In this document: positions 48,772 through 60,121 of the stretch, one piece after another
Position numbering within the stretch: position 1 is the stretch's first letter
Layout: each line of letters opens with the position of its first letter
NCBI RefSeq assembly: GCF_021535045.1
Contig: NZ_CP091056.1
Coordinates: 1,674,001-1,738,000, forward strand
Length of the DNA: 64,000 bases
Origin: Ornithinimicrobium sp. INDO-MA30-4
GTDB taxonomy: Bacteria; Actinomycetota; Actinomycetes; Actinomycetales; Dermatophilaceae
Direction: 5' to 3'
Translations under genes and position numbers: made by a program
Notes under the pieces: generated by a model
The model's database searches: none
What the model was told of the DNA's origin: nothing
Seen by the model: the letters and a program-made list of their open reading frames with translations, nothing else

Positions 48772-48798
48772 GTGGATTCTCTTCTCTTTGCTAAGTCT

Positions 48799-50023
48799 TT
48801 AGAAGACAAAGACCGAGGCGGCGATGATCAGGCCCGGTAGCAGGAAATACACACCTAAGACCCACGCCACTACATACATCTTGTTCTCCGTGGCGAGGTT
48901 CGACAAGGTCTCGGCACCCAGTAGTGGGATCCTCCGCAAGAACGGCACTCCGTAAATGAGCACTGTGGCGAAGACGTTGAAGAGGAGGTGCACGAACGCA
49001 ATGGTCAATGCCGCCTCGGCGTGCTCATCAGCAGCCATAGACGCGATCAGCGCGGTAGCCGTGGTGCCGATGTTGGCGCCAAGGGTAAAGGGGTAGATCT
49101 GTCGCAGGGTGATCGTATTGGCAGCAGCCAACGGCACCATCAACGAGGTGGTGACAGAGGACGACTGCGCGACAACCGTGACGGCCGCACCCGAGGCCAT
49201 ACCGGTGATAGGCCCGCGACCGATACTTTTGTGCAGCAGGTCCTTGGCCCGGCCGACCATCAACTGTCCCAGGATGATCCCCAGGTAGCGGATCACGAGC
49301 AAAATGCCAACAGCACCAACCAAGGCGAGCAGGACGCCTTGCACGATCTCGTTGCTGGCTACTGCACCGACAACCGTTTCGGCGATACCAACGAAGGGGC
49401 AGTCGCCGTATCGAGGAAGTCAACCTTGCCGGTATCGACACCGCCCGCGCCTTCAAACAAGCCAGCCATCCAGGCCGCACTCTTGGCCAAAAAGCCGGTC
49501 GCGATCTCAAGCGGTAAAAAGATGGCCACCGCGGTCAAGTTGAAGAAGTCGTGAATCGTGGCAGCAGCAAACGCACGACGGAAGGGCTCTTTTGCCCAAC
49601 TGTGCCCAAGCTCGCCAGCGTGTTGGTGACGGTGGTGCCGATGTTGGCACCCATCACCATGGGGACAGCGATGCTGACCGGCAAACCGCCGGCCACCAAG
49701 CCGACGATGATGGAGGTCGTCGTGGAACTGGACTGGATCAAGGTGGTGGCCAAAATGCCGATGATCAAGCCGACAAACGGGTTCTCAGCAAAGGCGAACA
49801 ACTGCTCAGCCTGGCCCCCGGTTGCGCCTTTGAAACCATCACCAATGATCTCGATGAAAGTGATCAGGAAGAAGAACATCGTCGCGACGCCAACCCAGCG
49901 AACAACCTTGCCCGCTGGTGTGAGATCCACCTCGACGTGGCCTTCATCGATCTGGGCCAGGTCGAATTGGTTTGGAGCCATCTGAGCCGCTTGCTCAGGC
50001 GTCGTATCGCGTGGGGTCGTCAT
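48799..50023 (-). CDS. Na+/phosphate symporter, NptA/PF02690 family (two frameshifts)
   Basis: Membrane protein of about 408 residues with the internal repeat typical of Na/Pi cotransporters. Repeat 1 holds 'ATTLIQSSSTTTSIIVGLVA' and 'PMVMGANIGTTVTNTLAS'; repeat 2 holds 'VTVVAQSSSVTTSLMVPLAA' and 'PFTLGANIGTTATALIAS'. The Q-S-S-S motifs are the substrate/ion-binding signature. Bases are missing at the T-run near 49590 and near 49398. The ATG at 50023 is chosen over a longer frame. Low-affinity phosphate uptake or export, complementing the PstSCAB system. Confidence 0.9.
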
Positions 50024-50189
50024 TGTTAGCCCCGCTGCATCAGTCGCTGTTGATTGGTCACACTCAAAACCTAGCGGCTGCAAGACGCCTCGAACACCGC
50101 TTCCAGGGATTGTTCAGGCGAGGTCAGCAATTGTTCAACTGCTCGTTACCTTGTATGTGATGGTCGTCACTCCGCGCGCCTCTCGTTAG

Positions 50190-51866
<1,677 letters not shown>

Positions 51867-51878
51867 GCGCCCCCTGAC

Positions 51879-53910
51879 CTAGGAGGCCACCCGTGGGATC
51901 TGCTCGTCCCAGACTCGCTGCTGCACCGTCTCGCCATCCCAACGAGCCGTTTGCTGGGCCTGCAGATAAAGGTGTCCTCATCGCAGGTCAGCCGATAGCC
52001 GCTAATCACGCTTGCGTTAAATGCCCCGTCGCGCCCCACCTGGTAGCGCCAAGAGATGTTGGCCTCATATCGGCTGGCATCATCTGGGTGCACGGTGTAC
52101 TCCTCGCGGCACTGTTGGGCCACCCGCAAACCGTGATCCTCAAAGGTCACGTCACCCAGGTCATCCTCGATGGTGACGGTCGTGAGGCCCGTTGCAATAT
52201 CGGTGCTGACAGTGCGCCGCGGCGAGGCGGCACGGTGCGTGGTCACATGTGCCCCAGCCGCTGCTTCTGGCTCTGAGAGCGGATCGGTGAGGTCTTGACC
52301 GGTGAATACCGGCAGCGTCAAGCGCGGCTCACCCGGCAGAACCTGCAGGTCCGAGCGGACCGGTGGCGGTGTCAACAACGGAAAGTTGGCCGACGATATC
52401 GACACCCGAAGGCGGTGGCCGACGCCGAGTCGATACCCCGTCATATCGAGGCCCACGGTGATCTCCATCGGCTCCCCAGGCTGCACTGGGCTCAACCGGG
52501 CTGGGTCATCGCGCAGTCGCAGATTGAGCACGCCGTAGGTGATTAAGGCACTCCCACCATCGGGCCGGACATCGCTCAAACGCACCGTGACCTGGCCAGC
52601 GTTGGTCGCGCTAGCGACAGTCAGGTCAACCTGTGGCTGGCCCAAGATGTCGATGGCCTCAGCTAGGGATCGGTGGTCCAGTTTGCGGCGAAGGCTTCGT
52701 CTGCCCGCTGGTCGGTGGGTAGGTCCGGGCCGGTCCAGATCGCGCAATATTCGCCCTGCCCCACCCCTGCGGTCAGTGGTGTGCAAACCGGCACCTGCTC
52801 CGTTAGCGGATCAAGTTTGCTACTCAACTGCCCTCGGTCCCCCAGGCTGAAGTTCGTGGCGTGCACATCAGCGCTTGGCCAGGAACTCGTCTGCACCCAA
52901 CGCCCTGGCCGGTAGGCGTGCATCGGCGCTGGCGGCACGGATTCTTGGATGTAATAGCGGCCTGCTGACTCCGTTGGTTGACGCTCGCCGTCACCGTTTT
53001 CGTTAAGCCCGTCCGCAAGCCAGCGATCCCACCAGGCCAGCGCCTCTTGCAAAAGCCCACAGCCGGCCCCGGCACCGCGAAATGCGGGTACTTGTGAATC
53101 CAGGGGCCAACAAGCGCTTGGCGTGGCCCGGTCAGGTGCTCCATCAGGCGCGCAATGGTGTTTTTGTAGGAGTCACCCCAACCGCCAACGGCGAAGACCG
53201 GAATCTCGATGTCGTTGTAGTCCTCGCAGACCGAGCCGTGTCGCCAATAGTCGTCGCGGGTCTGATGCTCCATCCAGTTCTTCGCCAACAGCGGCATCGA
53301 CTCCAGCCGCTCTATCCAGCGATCCTTGGCGTCGGGCACTAGGGCCGGGTCGGGCACGGCAGCGCTGAACGACAGCATGGTGGCCGCCCAGCCCAGGTTT
53401 TCGTTCATCAAGACGCCACCCTTGTAATGCACGTCGTCGGCGAACCGGTCATCGGTGGAGCACAAGGTGATGATTGCTTTTAACGGCTCTGGGCGCAGCG
53501 CGGCCAACTGCAAAGAGTTGAAGCCGCCCCACGAGATGCCCATCATCCCGAGGGCGCCGGTGCACCAGGGCTGAGCCGCAATCCAGTCGATAACTTCGAG
53601 GGCATCATCTTGCTCTTGAGCTAAATACTCATCAAGCATCAGGCCCGTCGACTCGCCGTTGCCACGCATGTCGACCCGCACCCCCGCATACCCGCGTGCT
53701 GCGAAATAGGGTATGTCAGTTCGTCGCGGACTGCTGTGCCGTCGCGTTTGCGGTAGGGAAGGTACTCGAGGATCGCGGGAACGGGGCTGCGCAGGGCCGA
53801 CTCTGGTAGCCATATTCGTGCCGCCAGCACGGCCCCATCAAGCAGGGGATCTCGACGTTCTCCCAGACGATCACGTCGGCCAACTCTTCGGGCTTAGATG
53901 TCTGCGTCAC
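51879..53910 (-). CDS. CocE/NonD-family hydrolase (X-Pro dipeptidyl-peptidase-like), several frameshifts
   Basis: About 677 residues. Seen: 'DVIVWENVEIPCLMG', 'PAILEYLPYRKRDGTAVRDE', 'RGYAGVRVDMRGNGESTG', nucleophile Ser in 'GALGMMGISWGGFNSLQLAA', catalytic Asp region 'PVFAVGGWGDSYKNTIARLM', 'GPWIHKYPHF' with the catalytic His, and the C-terminal jelly-roll domain 'LTVASATNAGQVTVRLSDVR'. The frame is broken at about five places (near 53820, 53700, 53050, 52670 and 51967); the repaired end is a TAG at 51879. Esterase or dipeptidyl-peptidase acting on an unknown substrate. GTG start; overlaps the DUF6314 gene end. Confidence 0.83.
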
Positions 53911-54333
53911 GTCGGACCTTCGTTTCATAGCGGTGGTCTTTTTGCGGTCCGCGGACCTCCCAGATCACCGACCATTGCGTGACGGGCTCCGCGTCTGCAG
54001 CGATGTCGATTGAACCCCGATAGCGGTCATCCCGGCAAGGGTGATCGAGATACTCACCTGGCAGCCACGGGTGGAACGGGCGACCATCGTCGAAAGTGAC
54101 GTCCCAAGCACCATGATCACCGCGCACAATCCGCAGATTTCGGTGTATCTCGTGCTGCTGGCCATTCCACAAAAGCACCCCGACCTCACGCCAATCGACG
54201 TGACCATCGGGGTGCTTTTGGGGGTCATGGTGCCGACGACCGTGCCATGAATATCTGCGGCTTGGTCGACAACGGTGCGCTCAAATGTCCAGTCCCCCAG
54301 CAAGCGTAGAGGGCTGATGCTCTGGTCCATCAC
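53894..54333 (-). CDS. DUF6314-family protein (frameshift)
   Basis: About 146 residues, a small beta-barrel (lipocalin-like) protein. Seen: 'LRLLGDWTFERTVVDQAADI', 'HGTVVGTMTP', after repair of one A in the run near 54213 'HVDWREVGVLLWNGQQHEIH', and 'GRPFHPWLPGEYLDHPCRDD' then 'YRGSIDIAADAEPVTQWSVI'. The conserved D-W-x-F-E-R start and H-x-C-x-x-D-x-Y-x-G motif are typical of DUF6314. Function unknown. Its 3' end overlaps the CocE gene start by 17 bp. Confidence 0.75.
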
Positions 54334-54364
54334 CGCACTATGGCATGGACCAGAGCGGACGCGA

Positions 54365-55198
54365 TCACATCATGGTGAAGTCTGCGGTCTGCGGGTCCGG
54401 GAACATCCGCTCGTCGGTGTCCAAGCCGGTGATCGTGGCCATCTGGTCCGCCGACAACTCAAAGCCGAACAGATCAATGTTGGAGCGGATGCGCTCTGGG
54501 GTGACCGACTTCGGGATGATGATGGTGCCGTTCTGCAGGTGCCAGCGCAGCACGACCTGGCCCTCGGAGACGCCGTGTGCAGCAGCGATTTCTTTGATAG
54601 CGGGCAACGACAAGTCCTTGGCCTGGCCAATCGGCGCGTAGGCCTCAACGGCAATGCCGTGCTTGGTCGAGGCAGCCTGGGTGCCTGGCTGCTGGAAGCT
54701 GGGGTGCAACTCGAACTGGTTGACCGCCGGGGTGACTTCCACGCCCTTCATCAGATCTTCGACGTGGTCGGGCAGGAAGTTGGAGATGCCGATCGCGCGG
54801 ACTGCGCCCTCGGCATACAACTTCTCCATCGCCTTCCAGGTGTCCGCGGCCTTGCCCCAGGCGGGGACGGGCCAGTGGATCAGGTAGAGGTCGATCACGT
54901 CGACGCCCAACTCGCGGCGGCTGTTCTCAAAGGCCTGCAGGGTCTTTTCAAAGCCCTGCTCGCCATTGCGCAACTTGGTGGTGACGAAGACATCCGATTC
55001 TGGCAAGCCGCTGGCCTTGAGCGCGGCACCAACGCCAGCCTCGTTTTGGTAGCCCGCAGCCGTGTCAATGTGGCGGTAGCCAGCCTCAAGCGCGGACTCA
55101 ACCGCGACCTGGGTCTCATCGTCGGGGATCTGGAAAACTCCCAACCCAACCTGGGGGATCTCGACGCCGTTGTTTAGAACAATGTTTGGAATCGTCAT
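54365..55198 (-). CDS. Aldo/keto reductase, AKR5-like (2,5-didehydrogluconate-reductase type)
   Basis: Intact 277-residue NADPH-dependent aldo/keto reductase. Seen: 'IVLNNGVEIPQVGLGVFQIP', catalytic Asp and Tyr in 'YRHIDTAAGYQNEAGVGAAL', Lys in 'VFVTTKLRNGEQGF', His in 'IDLYLIHWPVPAWGKAADTW', 'AVRAIGISNFLPDHVEDLM', 'EAYAPIGQAKDL', and NADPH motif 'TIIIPKSVTPERIRSNIDLF'. The start ATG at 55198 begins the beta-strand of the family; the longer frame upstream is unrelated. Substrate unknown. Confidence 0.9.
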   Translation of the reverse strand: MTIPNIVLNNGVEIPQVGLGVFQIPDDETQVAVESALEAGYRHIDTAAGYQNEAGVGAALKASGLPESDVFVTTKLRNGEQGFEKTLQAFENSRRELGVDVIDLYLIHWPVPAWGKAADTWKAMEKLYAEGAVRAIGISNFLPDHVEDLMKGVEVTPAVNQFELHPSFQQPGTQAASTKHGIAVEAYAPIGQAKDLSLPAIKEIAAAHGVSEGQVVLRWHLQNGTIIIPKSVTPERIRSNIDLFGFELSADQMATITGLDTDERMFPDPQTADFTMM

Positions 55199-55257
55199 AT
55201 CAAGGGCAGCGTTCAGAACTACTGCGATATTCCACTCGAACAGCGACACTGGAGCGT

Positions 55258-55785
55258 ATGGAGTGGGTGCTGCTGGGTGTAGTGGCCCTGGCTGTGATTG
55301 CCCTAGGCGTGTCACGCAACCGTCGGGGCAATGCCGATCAGCCTGCGCCCGAGAGCAAGCAGGCGGCCAAACCTGGCGGTAAGCCAACCCCGGTTCCCAA
55401 GCCGGATCCGAGTCTTGCTGCCACCGATCAAACCGAAATCGACCACTTGTTTGCTGCTGTTGATGCCGAAATCGCCGACAAACTCATCGAGTTGCTTGAG
55501 GTGAGGTTGCGCGATGTCATTCGGCGCCAGGTCCCAGTGCGAGCGATCCGCAGCTCCCCTGCCCCGTCGGTCGCTCGTATCTGCTTTTCCAATGGCGTGA
55601 TTGTGCTGGCCAAAACGCATGCGTCTGGCGGGCTCATTCCTATGGCCAAGGCCATGATGACTTCGTCAGTGACTCTCAAGCGCTATGACCGCAGCGATGA
55701 GGATCGGCCACCGGCGCTCCACTTTGTCTGGCGCCACGGCGGACACGTTGAGGTGACCGCAGTTGGTCTCGACCAAGCCGATTAG
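55258..55785 (+). CDS. Membrane-anchored protein of unknown function
   Basis: Intact 175-residue protein. A single N-terminal membrane segment 'WVLLGVVALAVIALGVS', a Pro/Lys/Gln-rich linker (residues 20-55), and a soluble domain 'DHLFAAVDAEIADKLIELLE', 'VRLRDVIRRQVPVRAIRS', 'VARICFSNGVIVLAKTHASG', 'RPPALHFVWRHGGHVEVTAV'. The C-terminus has the look of an alpha/beta binding domain. No family recognised. It converges on the ABC operon, overlapping its last gene by 4 bases. Confidence 0.6.
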   Translation: MEWVLLGVVALAVIALGVSRNRRGNADQPAPESKQAAKPGGKPTPVPKPDPSLAATDQTEIDHLFAAVDAEIADKLIELLEVRLRDVIRRQVPVRAIRSSPAPSVARICFSNGVIVLAKTHASGGLIPMAKAMMTSSVTLKRYDRSDEDRPPALHFVWRHGGHVEVTAVGLDQAD

Positions 55786-56468
55786 CCGCTCACCCGCTCG
55801 CCTTGATGCAGTTCAATAACCTCGTCTGCCCGGTCGATCAGCAATGTGTCGTGCGTGGCGACAATCGCAGCGATGGACTCTTGGTGCGTGAGTTGGGTCA
55901 GCAGATCCATGATCGTGGCTGCCGTCGTCGAATCCAGTTGTCCCGTTGGCTCATCAGCAATAACAATCCGGGGACGGGACACCAAGGCACGCGCAATGCC
56001 GACACGCTGCTGCTGACCACCCGATAGCTCATAGGGCCGTTGATGGCCATGGCGCCCCAACCCCACCAGATCCAACACCTCCGCGACTCGCTCGTCGCGC
56101 TCCTTTGCCGGGGTATCCAGCAACCGCAACGGCACTTCGATGTTCTCTGTTGCAGAAAGCACCGGGATAAGGCCAAACGATTGAAAGACATAACCAATCG
56201 ACTCTCGTCGAATAGCCAAAACCTCTGATTCAGACAGATCCGACAGCACTCTCCCATCGCCCAGCACCGCCTGACCGCTCGTTGGCCGATCAAGCCCGCC
56301 CAGGAGATTGAGCAACGTCGTCTTTCCCGACCCCGAGGGGCCGCGCACCACCGTCAACGCGCCTGGTTTGGCCTCGAAATCGACACCGGCCAAAGCGTGC
56401 ACCTCGTTGGCTCCGCTGCCGAACTGTCGGTGCAATCCGCGCCCGGCCAGGGCATACTCCGCGCTCAT
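55782..56468 (-). CDS. MacB/LolD-type ABC ATPase
   Basis: Intact 228-residue ATPase. Seen: 'EVHALAGVDFEAKPGALTVV', Walker A 'RGPSGSGKTTLLNLLGGLDR', Q-loop 'ESIGYVFQSFGLIPVLSATE', signature '[20 protein letters not shown]', Walker B 'IVIADEPTGQLDSTTAATIM', 'AAIVATHDTLLIDRADEVIE'. Spacing between the motifs is that of FtsE/MacB/LolD ATPases that drive mechanotransmission with FtsX-like permeases. Its start overlaps the end of the preceding ATPase gene after frame repair. Fifth and last gene of the module. Confidence 0.88.
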   Translation of the reverse strand: MSAEYALAGRGLHRQFGSGANEVHALAGVDFEAKPGALTVVRGPSGSGKTTLLNLLGGLDRPTSGQAVLGDGRVLSDLSESEVLAIRRESIGYVFQSFGLIPVLSATENIEVPLRLLDTPAKERDERVAEVLDLVGLGRHGHQRPYELSGGQQQRVGIARALVSRPRIVIADEPTGQLDSTTAATIMDLLTQLTHQESIAAIVATHDTLLIDRADEVIELHQGERVSG

Positions 56469-57391
56469 GTTTCTTCCCTTCGCCCACCAGGTCATGCGTC
56501 CCATCCGGCCAGATGCCCACGTGATCAGGCTCCAACTCCAGTCGAACCCGGTCCTGCAACCCCAAGCTCTGGACGTGGGAGTCGGGCAACTGCAGACGGC
56601 CGGCCCGGTCGATCACCGTGAACTCCTCGGCTATCACTCGACCCTGGCCCTCATCGTCCAGCTCTTCTCGGCGGATCACCTCGGTTGAGGTGCGCCCGTC
56701 GCGAATCTGCACTGTGCGCCCCACATGGTCGGCCACCGTGGGATCGTGCGTGACGATCAAAACCGTCACGCCCAAGGTCGCCGATGTCTGCGCCATGGCG
56801 CCCAGCACCTTGGCCGACATCTCGTCGTCCAACTCCCCGTTGGCTCATCGGCCAACAGCACGGTTGGGTCATTTGCCAGCGCCGTGGCGATCGCCACCCG
56901 CTGTTGCTGACCCCCGACATTTCACGCGGCCACCGGTCACGCACGTCACTGATCTCCAACAAGTCAAGCAACTCATCCACCCGCTCGCTGCGACCTTTGC
57001 GCGATGCGATCAGCATCGGCAGGGCAATATTCTCGGCTGCGGTCAGGAAGGGCAGCAGGTTGCGCGAAGTCTGCTGCCAGACAAACCCCACGCTGCTCCT
57101 GCGGTATGCGACTCGTTGCTTGCGCGTCATCGCGCCCAGGTCGACTCCGGCCACTTGAGCCCGGCCACCAGTCGGCGCATCGAGGCCCGACAGGATGTTG
57201 AGCAGCGTCGACTTGCCCGAGCCGGATGCCCCAACGAGGGCCACCAAGTCACCCGCGTCCACCTGCAGATTGAGCCCCTGCAAGGCCTGCACCTCAATGC
57301 CCTCCGTGGAGTAAATCCGCACCAGGTCTTCGCACACGATGTCTGGCTCGGAGCGTTGTTGGGGAGCAGACTGCTCCGTTTGCAGAGTCAT
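56465..57391 (-). CDS. MacB/LolD-type ABC ATPase with a C-terminal AbrB-like tail (frameshifts)
   Basis: About 309 residues. Seen: Walker A '[20 protein letters not shown]', Q-loop '[20 protein letters not shown]', after repair at about 56930 '[20 protein letters not shown]', '[20 protein letters not shown]', and '[20 protein letters not shown]'. It then carries an extra 70 residues, '[20 protein letters not shown]' and '[20 protein letters not shown]', which look like a SpoVT/AbrB swapped-hairpin domain. Bases are missing near 56930, 56838 and possibly 56470, where a restored base makes a TGA overlapping the next ATG. Start ATG 57391. Confidence 0.85.
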
Positions 57392-57395
57392 AGGA

Positions 57396-60121
57396 CTACC
57401 TTTCCTCGCCAAGGCGCAGGTGTTGGGCAAGATCAGTGCGGGCAGCGACCGCGGTGGAAAGCGCTACGGCGATCGCGAGAGATGCCAACACCCAAAGCAC
57501 GACCAGCGCGAGCCACAGCGGGTTCACCGCTAGACCGGGCTGCCAGGCCCCACCGGTGGAGTGCGCAGATCAAGGGCTTGGAGCAACAACCAGGGATACA
57601 GGCGCCGAGCAAGCCGCCGGTCAGGAAGGCCGCCACGATGCCTGGCGCTGCTTCCCAGCTGGCCAGCGAGCGGACCTGGCTTCGGCTGGCTCCCATCGTT
57701 CGCAAGATTGCCAACAGTCGCACTCGGCTGCGGGCGCCCAGGGCCTGGCCAAGGACGATGGCCACTGCAGTCAGAGCGGTGGTCAGTGCTGAGGCAGCGA
57801 TCAGCACTATAGTCAGGCCAGAAGTGGCTGGAGCCTCCAACAACACCTGCAAATCCGCCTGAGGGGTGTCGACCAGCGAATTCGGCAAGACGCCACTGAC
57901 GGCCGCCCTCACTGCTGCTGGATCGGCGCCTTCATTGATGGCCACCAACGCAACATTGCCAGTTGGCACATCTCGATCGCTCGCTTCCCAGGCGGACCTG
58001 GTCGTCACCAAAAACTGCGAGTCGGTTCGCACGCCAGGAAGCCGGTCAATCGAGCCAACAATCTGAGCTGAGGTGTCGTTGGGCAGGAGCGCTGAGCCCG
58101 CAGCTTCAAGACTGCCGCCTGCCATCAACGGCATGGAATCACCGCCGGAGTACAGCGCACCTGGGAGTGGAGTCACCAGTGGGGCCGATTCCTGAACTGC
58201 CTGCAGCGAATCGTCAACGACGTAAACAGTGACTGGCGTTTGTCGGCCTTCTGACTCAAATTCAGTGCGGGTCTGGGCCACCCGGGCCACAGCAGCCACA
58301 CCAGGGACAGCAGACAAGTCCTCAACGACGTCGTCGGTGATGCTAGGCCCGCTTATCCTGATCTGCGCTCCGGCATCGTTCCAAGCAGACTCTTGAGCGC
58401 CTTGGTCAATCGTCGAAGCCAACATGGTGCTGAGTGTGGCCACCGAGACGCCAAGAACGACGACAACAATCGGCAGGAGCCCACCTGCGGAGTCGCGCAC
58501 TGCCCGTGCCACGCCGACAAACGGAGCCAGCCCGGTGCGGGTATGCAGCCTCCGCGTCAGAGCCCGCAATGGCACCGGCATCAAGCGCAGGGTGAGGAGC
58601 GCAATCGCAAGGGCAGCAGTGCCGGCGTCGCGGCGATGAGTGGGTCAACTCCAACGCCATCGGTGGCCGGGCCACGCGTCAACAGGCGCCAGAGTGCTAT
58701 CGCTGCGACGGCGAAGATCGACGCTTCCAGCAGACGTCGCTTTTTGCTGCGCTGACCACCCAGGTCTGAGCGAGCCGCATTGAGCGAGCCGGGTGTCGAA
58801 ACCAGGCCCAAGGCACAAGCCGGGGTCAGTCCAATGATCAGCACGACAGCGATGCTGCCCCACGGCCACGGTTGAGCGGCCCGACGATGAGACCCGCCGC
58901 CGCATACCCGATCAGGGCCGCGGGCAAACCAATCAGGAGGCCTTCGAGGGCTAGCAACCCTCGGATCTGCAGCACCGAGCCGCCACGTGCCGAGGCAAGG
59001 GCCAGTGTGTTGGATCGACGCGTCACGATGAGTTGGGCGCCCAAAGCAAGGACAGCGACGGCGACTCGATGGGTCCAGCCGCGACGACGGCCGCGATGGA
59101 GGCGGTCGCACGCTGCTGGCCGCTCAACGCTTCCAGGGTGTTGAACAATTCAGTCGAAAACTGAGCTTCAAAGTTGACTGGTTCTTCGACGGCAACAGCA
59201 TCCGCGCTGTCCGCGGCGACGAGCGGCACTGAGCCAGCCGTAAAACCGGACAGTTGCGCGGTCAGCGTCGCGACATCGTCCCCAGCGATGCTTGACGCGT
59301 TGAGCGGATACCAGGCGTTGAGCAAACGGGCGTCTCCAGGCTCAGTCACGCCCGGATTGCCGGGTGCCAGATAAGCCGCGGCGTTGGCCAGCAGACCCTT
59401 GTCAAGATCATCAAGGACAGATAATTCTGTGGCGTAATCGCTATGTGCCCAGTGCGAGTCCGTCTCGTCATTGACCTGATAGGTGCCGCTAAGCCGGGTC
59501 GGGACCGCTCCGGCTCGCACTTCACCGACCTCCCACTCCAACTGCTCTGCTGCATCTTGGCTCAGCAAGATCTCCGCTTCAGCGTTCACCCTGCCATCGC
59601 CATCAAAGACGGGGATGGTGGGGTCGGCCAATCTCCTTCGACCAGCGTGACAAGGTTTTTGATCTGCGGATCGACGCGATAGTGCAACGTGATCTCGGCG
59701 ATGTCGCTCGCTGGGTCGTTTGGCACAACAGTCGGGCTGCCGACGTCGACGTAGAACCCGGCTGGCTGCAGCAACGAGCGCAAAGGCTCGGGTTGTCCGA
59801 CACGATGTGCTTCAAACCTGCCGACAGCGCCTCCCACGTCACCTCCGGCCCAGGAAACCGCGCTCCGCTGCCGTCCACGAAATACCGTGAAAAGGCCAGC
59901 GGGGTTGTGCTGCTGAGGTCTCGCTGAGTGACGCTGAGACGGTTAATCGAATAATCGGCCTGACGGGCATTCATCTCGGTCAATAGCCGGGGCGCAATTG
60001 TTGCCAGCAAAGCCATCACCAGCACTAAGACAGCAAGAAGCAGCGAAACTCCGGGATCTTTGCGCACTTGCTTGAGGGCCAGCGTGGCAGCCCCGGGGGC
60101 CCGGCGCAGTCGGTGCGTCAT
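57396..60121 (-). CDS. Large FtsX-like ABC permease, copy 2 (about seven frameshifts)
   Basis: About 908 residues reconstructed from several overlapping frames. Two FtsX-like halves: N-terminal helix 'VSLLLAVLVLVMALLATIAP', extracellular MacB-type domain ('VWEALSA'-like region, 'GDVATLTAQLSGFTAGSVPL'), membrane part 'GLLALEGLLIGLPAALIGYA', 'VLIIGLTPACALGLVSTP', second half 'SAGGLLPIVVVVLGVSVATL', extracellular 'VAINEGADPAAVRAAVSG', and 'IVLIAASALTTALTAVAIVL'. The repaired end 'VLASLAIAVALSTAVAARTD' stops at 57396, 4 bp before the ATPase ATG. The start ATG overlaps the end of the preceding permease (ATGA). Confidence 0.75.
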
